A stretch of 64,000 nt of DNA from Hippophae tibetana (GCA_037013495.1 CM072808.1:5929319-5993318); one strand, 5' to 3'. Shown: positions 1 through 10,988, counted from the stretch's first letter. Numbers and translations: made by a program. The notes: generated from the sequence alone by a model not told the origin.

Positions 1-143
1 ATCAAATTACACAATATGCATTGTTCACGCAAGAAAAAAGTCGTTTTTGTACCCAAATAACATTGTTTACATCATTTATTTAGTGTTTAAAGTTTTTCAA
101 GCAGCATTATGATTTTACTTACTTCAGGTATAATTCAATAGAG
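1..143 (+). repeat. Partial class-B monomer (B3 subtype) cut by the window edge
   Basis: The sequence begins inside a B monomer, at the ATCAAATTACACAATATGCA segment. It ends with the B3-specific tail TTTTTCAAGCAGCATTATG before the next monomer head at 144. The array therefore continues to the left of the window. Confidence 0.95.
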
Positions 144-187
144 CTATAAAGGAGATATTGGTGCCGAACTAGGTTTGTTTATTTATA

Positions 188-214
188 TTTTCAATGAATC
201 TCTCTTATTGAAAA
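188..214 (+). other. Dyad TTTTCAAT / ATTGAAAA, recurring in most monomers
   Basis: Arms at 188-195 and 207-214 are perfect 8 bp reverse complements around an 11-base spacer (GAATCTCTCTT; CAATCTCTCTT in others). The element sits about 45-70 bp after the monomer head in both A and B classes. B2 monomers (TTAGTGAAAA) and late B3 monomers (TTTTCATTC) break one arm each. Its role, if any, is unknown. Confidence 0.75.
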
Positions 215-218
215 AAAT

Positions 219-237
219 AGGGAGGAGAAAAAGAAAA
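219..237 (+). other. Homopurine tract of class-A monomers
   Basis: Nineteen purines in a row ending at the A of ATG 237 (AGGGAGGAGAAAAAGAAAA); A2-type monomers have GAGAAGAGAAAAAAGAAAA. It recurs in all A monomers with small variations. It looks like a ribosome binding site upstream of ATG, but in a eukaryotic satellite this is coincidence. Confidence 0.6.
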
Positions 238-333
238 TGAATGTTGTTCACATTTTCAAAATCAAAAACACATTTGGTAAATATGAGTTACATCTTTCAA
301 TAGAGATAACTTTTGACTGGGGTATCAAAACGA

Positions 334-345
334 ATATTATAATAT
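334..345 (+). other. 12 bp perfect palindrome ATATTATAATAT in class-A monomers
   Basis: Self-complementary across all 12 bases, and present in most class-A monomers just after GGTATCGAAACGA. Class B has AATATTTTAATTTATG or ACTATTATAATTTATTA instead. It is A/T only, so some dyad symmetry is expected by chance. Confidence 0.65.
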
Positions 346-503
346 CTCTAATTAAAGCTCGTATCAAATTAAACAATATGCATTTTCCTCAAAATAAAAA
401 TCATTTTTGTACCCAAATAACATCGTTTACATCACTTATTTACTATTTAAAGTTTTTGACGCAACATTTTCATTTTACTTACTTCCGGTTTAATTCAATA
501 GAG

Positions 504-866
504 CTATAAAGGAGATATTGGAGCCGATCTAGGTTTGTTTTTTTATATTTTCAATCAATCTCTCTTATTGAAAAAATATTGAGTAGAAAAAAAGAACGGA
601 GATGTTGTTCACATTTTGAAAAACAAAAAAACATTTGGTAAATAAGAGTAACAACTTTCAACGGAGATAACGGTTTACTCGGGTATCGAAACAAATTTTA
701 TAATTTATTAAATGGATGCTCGTATCAAAGTACACAATATGCATTGGTCACGCAAGAAAAAAATCGTTTTTGTACCCAAATAACATCGTTTACATCATTT
801 ATTTAGTGTTTAAAGATTTTTACGCAGCATTTTCATTTTACTTAATTCAAGTTTAATTCAATAGTG
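504..866 (+). repeat. Class-B monomer, subtype B1 (reference copy)
   Basis: A 363 bp unit. It is marked by GGAGCCGATCTAGG, GATAACGGTTTACTCGGG, AAATTTTATAATTTATTAAA and the tail AAAGATTTTTACGCAGCATT with AATAGTGC. The reading frame used in class A is closed here by stops such as GGTAAATAAGAG. It follows A1 monomers throughout the left part of the window. Confidence 0.92.
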
Positions 867-1226
867 CTATAAAGGAGATATTGGTGCCGACCTAGGTTTG
901 TTTATTTATATTTTCAATGAATCTGTCTTATTGAAAAAAATAGAGAAGAGAAAAAAGAAAATGAATGTTGTTCACATTTTCAAAATCAAAAACACAATTG
1001 TTATATATCACTTACAACTTTCAACGGAGATAACTTTTGACTGGGGTATCGAAACGAATATTATAATATATCAAATTAAAGCTCTTATCAAATTAAACAA
1101 TATGCATTTTCCTCGAGAGGAAAATCATTTTTGTACCCAAATAACATCGTTTACATCACTTATTTACTGTTTAAATTTTTGACGCACCATTTTCATTTTA
1201 CTTACGTCCGGTTTAATTCAATTGAC
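867..1226 (+). repeat. Class-A monomer, subtype A2 (reference copy)
   Basis: A 360 bp unit. It is marked by GACCTAGG, GAATCTGTCTTATTG, GAGAAGAGAAAAAAGAAAATG, ATTGTTATATATCACTTAC and GTTTAAATTTTTGACG. The last of these lacks one base relative to A1 and so closes the open frame early. Related copies start at 3035, 5205, 7014, 9184, 12794, 15322, 17850 and 27582. Confidence 0.92.
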
Positions 1227-1589
1227 CTATAAAGGAGATATTGGTGCCGATCTAGGTTTGTTTTTTTATATTTTCAATCAATCTCTCTTAGTGAAAAAAT
1301 ATTGAGTAGAAAAAAAGAACGGAGATGTTGTTCACATTTTGAAAAACAAAAAAACATTTGGTAAATAAGAGTAACAACTTTCAACGGAGATATCTCTTTA
1401 CTCGGGTATCGAAACGAATATTTTAATTTATGAAATGGAAGCTCGTATCAAATTACACAATATGCATTGTTCACGCAAGAAAAAAGTCGTTTTTGTACCC
1501 AAATAACATTGTTTACATCATTTATTTAGTGTTTAAAGTTTTTCACGCAGCATTTTCATTTCACTTACTTCAGGTATAATTCAATAGAG
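1227..1589 (+). repeat. Class-B monomer, subtype B2 (reference copy)
   Basis: A 363 bp unit. It is marked by CTCTCTTAGTGAAAAAATATTG, where AGTG breaks the right arm of the dyad found in most other monomers. Other marks are GATATCTCTTTACTCGGG, AATATTTTAATTTATGAAAT and the tail CACGCAGCATTTTCATTTCA. Confidence 0.9.
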
Positions 1590-1949
1590 CTATAAAAGAG
1601 ATATTGGTGCCGAACTAGGTTTGTTTATTTATATTTTCAATGAATCTCTTTTATTGAAAAAAATAGGGAGGAGAAAAAGAAAATGAATGTTGTTCACATT
1701 TTCAAAATCAAAAACACATTTGGTAAATATGAGTTACAACTTTCAATGGAGATGACTTTTAAATGGGGTATCGAAAGGAATATTATAATATATCAAATTA
1801 AAGCTCGTATCAAATTAAACAATATGCATTTTCCTCGAAAGGGAAATCATTTTTGTACCCAAATAACATCGTTTACAAAACTTATTTACTATTTAAAGTT
1901 TTTGATGCACCATTTTCATTTTACTTACGTCCGGTTTAATTCAATAGAC
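1590..1949 (+). repeat. Class-A monomer, subtype A3 (reference copy)
   Basis: A 360 bp unit. It is marked by CAATGGAGATGACTTTT, GGTATCGAAAGGAATATT, CCTCGAAAGGGAAATC and TTTACAAAACTTATTTACTA. The frame from ATG 1683 is open for 90 codons. Related copies start at 3758, 7737, 28305, 32282, 38424, 41316 and 42040. This copy has a private change, AAATGGGG instead of GACTGGGG. Confidence 0.92.
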
Positions 1950-2312
1950 CTATAAAGGAGATATTGGTGCCGATCTAGGTTTGTTTTTTTATATTTTCAA
2001 TCAATCTCCCTTATTGAAAAAATATTGAGTGGAAAAAAAGAACAGAGATGTTGTTCACATTTTAAAAAACAAAAAAACATTTGGTAAATAAGAGTAACAA
2101 CTTTCAACGGAGATAACTTTTTACTCGGGTATCGAAACGAATATTTTAATTTATGAAATGGAAGCTCGTATCAAATTACACAATATGCATTGTTCACGCA
2201 AGAAAAAAGTCGTTTTTGTACCCAAATAACATTGTTTACATCATTTATTTAGTGTTTAAAGTTTTTCAAGCAGCATTATGATTTTACTTACTTCAGGTAT
2301 AATTCAATAGAG
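1950..2312 (+). repeat. Class-B monomer, subtype B3 (reference copy)
   Basis: A 363 bp unit. It is marked by CAATCTCCCTTATTG, AAGAACAGAGATG, CATTTTAAAAAACAAAAAA and the tail TTTTTCAAGCAGCATTATG. Later copies have a longer T run and CATTCAATCTCCC in the head. This copy has GAGTGGAAAAAAAG, which reappears only in the B3 monomer at 5929. Confidence 0.9.
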
Positions 2313-4481
2313 CTATAAAGGAGATATTGGTGCCGAACTAGGTTTGTTTATTTATATTTTCAATGAATCTCTCTTATTGAAAAAAATAGGGAGGAGAAAA
2401 AGAAAATGAATGTTGTTCACATTTTCAAAATCAAAAACACATTTGGTAAATATGAGTTACATCTTTCAATAGAGATAACTTTTGACTGGGGTATCAAAAC
2501 GAATATTATAATATCTCTAATTAAAGCTCGTATCAAATTAAACAATATGCATTTTCCTCAAAATAAAAATCATTTTTGTACCCAAATAACATCGTTTACA
2601 TCACTTATTTACTATTTAAAGTTTTTGACGCAACATTTTCATTTTATTTACTTCCGGTTTAATTCAATAGAGCTATAAAGGAGATATTGGAGCCGATCTA
2701 GGTTTTTTTTTTATATTTTCAATCAATCTCTCTTATTGAAAAAATATTGAGTAGAAAAAAAGAACGGAGATGTTGTTCACATTTTGAAAAACAAAAAAAC
2801 ATTTGGTAAATAAGAGTAACAACTTTCAACGGAGATAACGGTTTACTCGGGTATCGAAACAAATTTTATAATTTATTAAATGGATGCTCGTATCAAAGTA
2901 CACAATATGCATTGGTCACGCAAGAAAAAAATCGTTTTTGTACCCAAATAACATCGTTTACATCATTTATTTAGTGTTTAAAGATTTTTACGCAGCATTT
3001 TCATTTTACTTAATTCAAGTTTAATTCAATAGTGCTATAAAGGAGATATTGGTGCCGACCTAGGTTTGTTTATTTATATTTTCAATGAATCTGTCTTATT
3101 GAAAAAAATAGAGAAGAGAAAAAAGAAAATGAATGTTGTTCACATTTTCAAAATCAAAAACACAATTGTTATATATCACTTACAACTTTCAACGGAGATA
3201 ACTTTTGACTGGGGTATCGAAACCAATATTATAATATATCAAATTAAAGCTCTTATCAAATTAAACAATATGCATTTTCCTCGAAAGGAAAATCATTTTT
3301 GTACCCAAATAACATCGTTTACATCACTTATTTACTGTTTAAATTTTTGACGCACCATTTTCATTTTACTTACGTCCGGTTTAATTCAATTGACCTATAA
3401 AGGAGATATTGGTGCCGATCTAGGTTTGTTTTTTTATATTTTCAATCAATCTCTCTTAGTGAAAAAATATTGAGTAGAAAAAAAGAACGGAGATGTTGTT
3501 CACATTTTGAAAAACAAAAAAACATTTGGTAAATAAGAGTAACAACTTTCAACGGAGATATCTCTTTACTCGGGTATCGAAACGAATATTTTAATTTATG
3601 AAATGGAAGCTCGTATCAAATTACACAATATGCATTGTTCACGCAAGAAAAAAGTCGTTTTTGTACCCAAATAACATTGTTTACATCATTTATTTAGTGT
3701 TTAAAGTTTTTCACGCAGCATTTTCATTTCACTTACTTCAGGTATAATTCAATAGAGCTATAAAAGAGATATTGGTGCCGAACTAGGTTTGTTTATTTAT
3801 ATTTTCAATGAATCTCTCTTATTGAAAAAAATAGGGAGGAGAAAAAGAAAATGAATGTTGTTCACATTTTCAAAATCAAAAACACATTTGGTAAATATGA
3901 GTTACAACTTTCAATAGAGATGACTTTTGACTGGGGTATCGAAAGGAATATTATAATATATCAAATTAAAGCTCGTATCAAATTAAACAATATGCATTTT
4001 CCTCGAAAGGGAAATCATTTTTGTACCCAAATAACATCGTTTACAAAACTTATTTACTATTTAAAGTTTTTGACGCACCATTTTCATTTTACTTACGTCC
4101 GGTTTAATTCAATAGACCTATAAAGGAGATATTGGTGCCGATCTAGGTTTGTTTTTTTTATATTTTCATTCAATCTCCCTTATTGAAAAAATATTGAGTA
4201 GAAAAAAAGAACAGAGATGTTGTTCACATTTTAAAAAACAAAAAAACATTTGGTAAATAAGAGTAACAACTTTCAACGTAGATAACTTTTTACTCGGGTA
4301 TCGAAACGAATATTTTAATTTATGAAATGGAAGCTCGTATCAAATTACACAATATGCATTGTTCACGCAAGAAAAAAGTCGTTTTTGTACCCAAATAACA
4401 TTGTTTACATCATTTATTTAGTGTTTAAAGTTTTTCAAGCAGCATTATGATTTTACTTACTTCAGGTATAATTCAATAGAG
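2313..4481 (+). repeat. Hexamer higher-order repeat, copy 2
   Basis: A 2169 bp unit with A monomers at 2313, 3035 and 3758 in the same order as 144-2312. The B1 head at about 2701 has lost the G in its T run and reads as an uninterrupted run of ten T. That change recurs only in the B1 at 6651, showing that the downstream hexamer is a direct copy of this one. Confidence 0.93.
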
Positions 4482-5407
4482 CTATAAAGGAGATATTGGT
4501 GCCGAACTAGGTTTGTTTATTTATATTTTCAATGAATCTCTCTTATTGAAAAAAATAGGGAGGAGAAAAAGAAAATGAATGTTGTTCACATTTTCAAAAT
4601 CAAAAACACATTTGGTAAATATGAGTTACAACTTTCAATAGAGATAACTTTTGACTGGGGTATCAAAACGAATATTATAATATCTCTAATTAAAGCTCGT
4701 ATCAAATTAAACAATATGCATTTTCCTCAAAATAAAAATCATTTTTGTACCCAAATAACATCGTTTACATCACTTATTTACTATTTAAAGTTTTTGACGC
4801 AACATTTTCATTTTACTTACTTCCGGTTTAATTCAATAGAGCTATAAAGGAGATATTGGAGCCGATCTAGGTTTGTTTTTTTATATTTTCAATCAATCTC
4901 TCTTATTGAAAAAATATTGAGTAGAAAAAAAGAACGGAGATGTTGTTCACATTTTGAAAAACAAAAAAACATTTGGTAAATAAGAGTAACAACTTTCAAA
5001 GGAGATAACGGTTTACTCGGGTATCGAAACAAATTTTATAATTTATTAAATGGATGCTCGTATCAAAGTACACAATATGCATTGGTCACGCAAGAAAAAA
5101 ATCGTTTTTGTACCCAAATAACATCGTTTACATCATTTATTTAGTGTTTAAAGATTTTTACGCAGCATTTTCATTTTACTTAATTCAAGTTTAATTCAAT
5201 AGTGCTATAAAGGAGATATTGGTGCCGACCTAGGTTTGTTTATTTATATTTTCAATGAATCTATCTTATTGAAAAAAATAGAGAAGAGAAAAAAGAAAAT
5301 GAATGTTGTTCACATTTTCAAAATCAAAAACACAATTGTTATATATCACTTACAACTTTCAACGGAGATAACTTTTGACTGGGGTATCGAAACGAATATT
5401 ATAATAT

Positions 5408-5435
5408 ATCAAATTAAAGCTCTTATCAAATTAAA
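5408..5435 (+). repeat. Internal direct repeat ATCAAATTAAA, 17 bp apart
   Basis: Copies at 5408-5418 and 5425-5435 within one A monomer. The spacing equals the 17 bp deletion found in the monomers at 21460, 43487 and 48163, so this repeat is the likely slippage substrate. Confidence 0.85.
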
Positions 5436-5443
5436 CAATATGC

Positions 5444-5463
5444 ATTTTCCTCGAAAGGAAAAT
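5444..5463 (+). other. Class-A dyad ATTTTCCT-CGAA-AGGAAAAT
   Basis: A perfect 8 bp inverted repeat around CGAA, seen in A2-type monomers. A3-type monomers (CGAAAGGGAAAT) have one mismatch that would be a G-U pair in RNA. A1 monomers (CAAAATAAAAAT or CGAAATAAAAAT) and all B monomers lack it. Confidence 0.75.
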
Positions 5464-5928
5464 CATTTTTGTACCCAAATAAAATCGTTTACATCACTTA
5501 TTTACTGTTTAAATTTTTGACGCACCATTTTCATTTTACTTACGTCCGGTTTAATTCAATAGACCTATAAAGGAGATATTGGTGCCGATCTAGGTTTGTT
5601 TTTTTATATTTTCAAGCAATCTCTCTTAGTGAAAAAATATTGAGTAGAAAAAAAGAACGGAGATGTTGTTCACATTTTGAAAAACAAAAAAACATTTGGT
5701 AAATAAGAGTAACAACTTTCAACGGAGATAACGTTTTGCTCGGGTATCGAAACGAATTTTATAATTTATTAAATGGATGCTCGTATCAAAGTACACAATA
5801 TGCATTGGTCACGCAAGAAAAAAAATCGTTTTTGTACCCAAATAACATCGTTTACATCATTTATTTAGTGTTTAAAGATTTTTACGCAGCATTTTCATTT
5901 TACTTAATTCAAGTTTAATTCAATAGTG

Positions 5929-5952
5929 CTATAAAGGAGATATTGGTGCCGA
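5929..5952 (+). other. B-B phase-shift junction
   Basis: The preceding B ends with a B1-type AATAGTGC tail, which elsewhere leads into an A head with GACCTAGG. Here it leads into a B3 head with GATCTAGG. The 24 bp from CTATAAAGG to GCCGA are common to both kinds of head, so the crossover lies inside them. One A monomer is missing. Confidence 0.88.
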
Positions 5953-6291
5953 TCTAGGTTTGTTTTTTTATATTTTCAATCAATCTCCCTTATTGAAAAA
6001 ATATTGAGTGGAAAAAAAGAACAGAGATGTTGTTCACATTTTAAAAAACAAAAAAACATTTGGTAAATAAGAGTAACAACTTTCAACGGAGATAACTTTT
6101 TACTCGGGTATCGAAACGAATATTTTAATTTATGAAATGGAAGCTCGTATCAAATTACACAATATGCATTGTTCACGCAAGAAAAAAGTCGTTTTTGTAC
6201 CCAAATAACATTGTTTACATCATTTATTTAGTGTTTAAAGTTTTTCAAGCAGCATTATGATTTTACTTACTTCAGGTATAATTCAATAGTG

Positions 6292-8460
6292 CTATAAAGG
6301 AGATATTGGTGCCGAACTAGGTTTGTTTATTTATATTTTCAATGAATCTCTCTTATTGAAAAAAATAGGGAGGAGAAAAAGAAAATGAATGTTGTTCACA
6401 TTTTCAAAATCAAAAACACATTTGGTAAATATGAGTTACATCTTTCAATAGAGATAACTTTTGACTGGGGTATCAAAACGAATATTATAATATCTCTAAT
6501 TAAAGCTCGTATCAAATTAAACAATATGCATTTTCCTCAAAATAAAAATCATTTTTGTACCCAAATAACATCGTTTACATCACTTATTTACTATTTAAAG
6601 TTTTGACGCAACATTTTCATTTTACTTACTTCCGGTTTAATTCAATAGAGCTATAAAGGAGATATTGGAGCCGATCTAGGTTTTTTTTTTTATATTTTCA
6701 ATCAATCTCTCTTATTGAAAAAATATTGAGTAGAAAAAAAGAACGGAGATGTTGTTCACATTTTGAAAAACAAAAAAACATTTGGTAAATAAGAGTAACA
6801 ACTTTCAACGGAGATAACGGTTTACTCGGGTATCGAAACAAATTTTATAATTTATTAAATGGATGCTCGTATCAAAGTACACAATATGCATTGGTCACGC
6901 AAGAAAAAAATCGTTTTTGTACCCAAATAACATCGTTTACATCATTTATTTAGTGTTTAAAGATTTTTACGCAGCATTTTCATTTTACTTAATTCAAGTT
7001 TAATTCAATAGTGCTATAAAGGAGATATTGGTGCCGACCTAGGTTTGTTTATTTATATTTTCAATGAATCTGTCTTATTGAAAAAAATAGAGAAGAGAAA
7101 AAAGAAAATGAATGTTGTTCACATTTTCAAAATCAAAAACACAATTGTTATATATCACTTACAACTTTCAACGGAGATAACTTTTGACTGGGGTATCGAA
7201 ACCAATATTATAATATATCAAATTAAAGCTCTTATCAAATTAAACAATATGCATTTTCCTCGAAAGGAAAATCATTTTTGTACCCAAATAACATCGTTTA
7301 CATCACTTATTTACTGTTTAAATTTTTGACGCACCATTTTCATTTTACTTACGTCCGGTTTAATTCAATTGACCTATAAAGGAGATATTGGTGCCGATCT
7401 AGGTTTGTTTTTTTATATTTTCAATCAATCTCTCTTAGTGAAAAAATATTGAGTAGAAAAAAAGAACGGAGATGTTGTTCACATTTTGAAAAACAAAAAA
7501 ACATTTGGTAAATAAGAGTAACAACTTTCAACGGAGATATCTCTTTACTCGGGTATCGAAACGAATATTTTAATTTATGAAATGGAAGCTCGTATCAAAT
7601 TACACAATATGCATTGTTCACGCAAGAAAAAAGTCGTTTTTGTACCCAAATAACATTGTTTACATCATTTATTTAGTGTTTAAAGTTTTTCACGCAGCAT
7701 TTTCATTTCACTTACTTCAGGTATAATTCAATAGAGCTATAAAAGAGATATTGGTGCCGAACTAGGTTTGTTTATTTATATTTTCAATGAATCTCTCTTA
7801 TTGAAAAAAATAGGGAGGAGAAAAAGAAAATGAATGTTGTTCACATTTTCAAAATCAAAAACACATTTGGTAAATATGAGTTACAACTTTCAATGGAGAT
7901 GACTTTTGACTGGGGTATCGAAAGGAATATTATAATATATCAAATTAAAGCTCGTATCAAATTAAACAATATGCATTTTCCTCGAAAGGGAAATCATTTT
8001 TGTACCCAAATAACATCGTTTACAAAACTTATTTACTATTTAAAGTTTTTGACGCACCATTTTCATTTTACTTACGTCCGGTTTAATTCAATAGACCTAT
8101 AAAGGAGATATTGGTGCCGATCTAGGTTTGTTTTTTTTATATTTTCATTCAATCTCCCTTATTGAAAAAATATTGAGTAGAAAAAAAGAACAGAGATGTT
8201 GTTCACATTTTAAAAAACAAAAAAACATTTGGTAAATAAGAGTAACAACTTTCAACGTAGATAACTTTTTACTCGGGTATCGAAACGAATATTTTAATTT
8301 ATGAAATGGAAGCTCGTATCAAATTACACAATATGCATTGTTCACGCAAGAAAAAAGTCGTTTTTGTACCCAAATAACATTGTTTACATCATTTATTTAG
8401 TGTTTAAAGTTTTTCAAGCAGCATTATGATTTTACTTACTTCAGGTATAATTCAATAGAG
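6292..8460 (+). repeat. Hexamer higher-order repeat, copy 3
   Basis: A 2169 bp unit with A monomers at 6292, 7014 and 7737. It parallels 2313-4481 at an offset of 3979 bp with only a few differences that I can see. One is a lost T near 6603 (AAAGTTTTGACG), which closes the class-A frame early in this copy alone. Confidence 0.93.
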
Positions 8461-9906
8461 CTATAAAGGAGATATTGGTGCCGAACTAGGTTTGTTTATT
8501 TATATTTTCAATGAATCTCTCTTATTGAAAAAAATAGGGAGGAGAAAAAGAAAATGAATGTTGTTCACATTTTCAAAATCAAAAACACATTTGGTAAATA
8601 TGAGTTACAACTTTCAATAGAGATAACTTTTGACTGGGGTATCAAAACGAATATTATAATATCTCTAATTAAAGCTCGTATCAAATTAAACAATATGCAT
8701 TTTCCTCAAAATAAAAATCATTTTTGTACCCAAATAACATCGTTTACATCACTTATTTACTATTTAAAGTTTTTGACGCAACATTTTCATTTTACTTACT
8801 TCCGGTTTAATTCAATAGAGCTATAAAGGAGATATTGGAGCCGATCTAGGTTTGTTTTTTTATATTTTCAATCAATCTCTCTTATTGAAAAAATATTGAG
8901 TAGAAAAAAAGAACGGAGATGTTGTTCACATTTTGAAAAACAAAAAAACATTTGGTAAATAAGAGTAACAACTTTCAAAGGAGATAACGGTTTACTCGGG
9001 TATCGAAACAAATTTTATAATTTATTAAATGGATGCTCGTATCAAAGTACACAATATGCATTGGTCACGCAAGAAAAAAATCGTTTTTGTACCCAAATAA
9101 CATCGTTTACATCATTTATTTAGTGTTTAAAGATTTTTACGCAGCATTTTCATTTTACTTAATTCAAGTTTAATTCAATAGTGCTATAAAGGAGATATTG
9201 GTGCCGACCTAGGTTTGTTTATTTATATTTTCAATGAATCTATCTTATTGAAAAAAATAGAGAAGAGAAAAAAGAAAATGAATGTTGTTCACATTTTCAA
9301 AATCAAAAACACAATTGTTATATATCACTTACAACTTTCAACGGAGATAACTTTTGACTGGGGTATCGAAACGAATATTATAATATATCAAATTAAAGCT
9401 CTTATCAAATTAAACAATATGCATTTTCCTCGAAAGGAAAATCATTTTTGTACCCAAATAAAATCGTTTACATCACTTATTTACTGTTTAAATTTTTGAC
9501 GCACCATTTTCATTTTACTTACGTCCGGTTTAATTCAATAGACCTATAAAGGAGATATTGGTGCCGATCTAGGTTTGTTTTTTTATATTTTCAAGCAATC
9601 TCTCTTAGTGAAAAAATATTGAGTAGAAAAAAAGAACGGAGATGTTGTTCACATTTTGAAAAACAAAAAAACATTTGGTAAATAAGAGTAACAACTTTCA
9701 ACGGAGATAACGTTTTGCTCGGGTATCGAAACGAATTTTATAATTTATTAAATGGATGCTCGTATCAAAGTACACAATATGCATTGGTCACGCAAGAAAA
9801 AAATCGTTTTTGTACCCAAATAACATCGTTTACATCATTTATTTAGTGTTTAAAGATTTTTACGCAGCATTTTCATTTTACTTAATTCAAGTTTAAATCA
9901 ATAGTG
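8461..9906 (+). repeat. Tetramer A-B-A-B, second copy of 4482-5928
   Basis: A 1446 bp unit with A monomers at 8461 and 9184. It matches 4482-5928 at an offset of 3979 bp, including the unusual AAGCAATCTCTCTTAGTG B monomer. At 9907 the match stops: this copy continues into an A monomer, the earlier one into B3. Confidence 0.92.
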
Positions 9907-10988
9907 CTATAAAGGAGATATTGGTGCCGACCTAGGTTTGTTTATTTATATTTTCAATGAATCTGTCTTATTGAAAAAAATAGAGAAGAGAAAAAAGAAA
10001 ATGAATGTTGTTCACATTTTCAAAATCAAAAACACAATTGGTATATATCAGTTCCAACTTTCAACGGAGATAACTTTTGACTGGGGTATCGAAACGAATA
10101 TTATAATATATCAAATTAAAGCTCTTATCAAATTAAACAATATGCATTTTCCTCGAAAGGGAAATCATTTTTGTACCCAAATAACATCGTTTACAAAACT
10201 TATTTACTATTTAAAGTTTTTGACGCACCATTTTCATTTTACTTACTTCCGGTTTAATTCAAGAGAGCTATAAAGGAGGTATTGGTGCCGACCTAGGTTT
10301 GTTTGTTTATATTTTCAATCAATCTCTCTTATTGAAAAAAATAGAGAAAGAAAAAGAAAATGAATGTTGTTCACATTTTCAAAATCAAAAACACAATTGG
10401 TAAATATCAGTTACAACTTTCAACGGAGATAACTTTTGACTGGGGTATCGAAACGAATATTATAATATATCAAATTAAAGCTCTTATCAAATTAAACAAT
10501 AAGCATTTTCGTCGAAAGGAAAATCATTTTTGTACCCAAATAACATCGTTTACATCACTTATTTACTGTTTAAATTTTTGACGCACCATTTTCATTTTAC
10601 TTACTTCCGGTTTAATTCAATAGAGCTATAAAGGAGATATTGGAGCCGATCTAGGTTTGTTTTTTTATATTTTCAATCAATCTCTCTTATTGAAAAAATA
10701 TTGAGTAGAAAAAAAGAACGGAGATGTTGTTCACATTTTGAAAAACAAAAAAACATTTGGTAAATAAGAGTAACAAATTTCAACGGAGATAACTTTTTAC
10801 TCGGGTATCGAAACGAATATTTTAATTTATGAAATGGAAGCTCGTATCAAATTACACAATATGCATTGTTCACGCAAGAAAAAAGTCGTTTTTGTACCCA
10901 AATAACATCGTTTACATCATTTATTTAGTGTTTAAAGATTTTTACGCAGCATTTTCATTTTACTTAATTCAAGTTTAATTCAATAGTG
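9907..10988 (+). repeat. AAB trimer higher-order repeat
   Basis: A 1082 bp unit with A monomers at 9907 and 10268 followed by one B. The first A is chimeric: its body has ATTGGTATATATCAGTTCC and an A3-like TTTACAAAACTTATTTACTA, but its tail ACTTCCGGTTTAATTCAAGA resembles B tails of the right-hand region. The second A starts with AAAGGAGGTATTGG. The same trimer opens each heptamer downstream. The second A here has a private CGTCGAAAGG. Confidence 0.93.

Larger units (their letters stand above)
144..503 (+). repeat. Class-A monomer, subtype A1 (reference copy)
   Basis: A 360 bp unit. It is marked by GAACTAGG near the head, GGGAGGAGAAAAAGAAAATG, GGTATCAAAACG, ATATCTCTAATT and CCTCAAAATAAAAATC. 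From the ATG at 237 it stays open for 90 codons, closing in the TAA of the next monomer head. Near-identical copies start at 2313 and 6292; very close ones at 4482, 8461, 29029, 33006 and 42764. Confidence 0.93.
144..2312 (+). repeat. Higher-order repeat, hexamer A1-B1-A2-B2-A3-B3, copy 1
   Basis: A 2169 bp hexamer with A monomers starting at 144, 867 and 1590. The next two hexamers have the same subtype order, so the repeating unit here is three dimers rather than one. Confidence 0.93.
4482..6291 (+). repeat. Shortened higher-order repeat, pentamer A-B-A-B-B
   Basis: An 1810 bp unit with A monomers at 4482 and 5205 and B monomers near 4842, 5565 and 5929. It is a hexamer missing one A monomer, so two B monomers are adjacent at 5929. 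The B at 5565 is mosaic, with a B2-like head (TTAGTG) and a B1-like body and tail. The B at 5929 is B3 and carries the GAGTGG mark. Confidence 0.92.

Noticed and set aside
219-239. Shine-Dalgarno-like GGGAGGAG upstream of ATG in class-A monomers
   Set aside because: It is part of a purine tract in a eukaryote-type satellite array; no bacterial gene context exists in the window.
144-503. The 361 bp monomer being itself a duplication of a ~180 bp unit
   Set aside because: Comparing the two halves by eye shows only scattered A/T-rich similarity (for example TTTATATTTTCA against TTATTTACTGTT), not a convincing alignment.
5736-5918. A 60-codon frame starting in a B monomer (MLGYRNEF)
   Set aside because: It depends on a private TTTTGCTCGGG and an added A in the A run near 5820; it is closed in most other B monomers and has no independent support.
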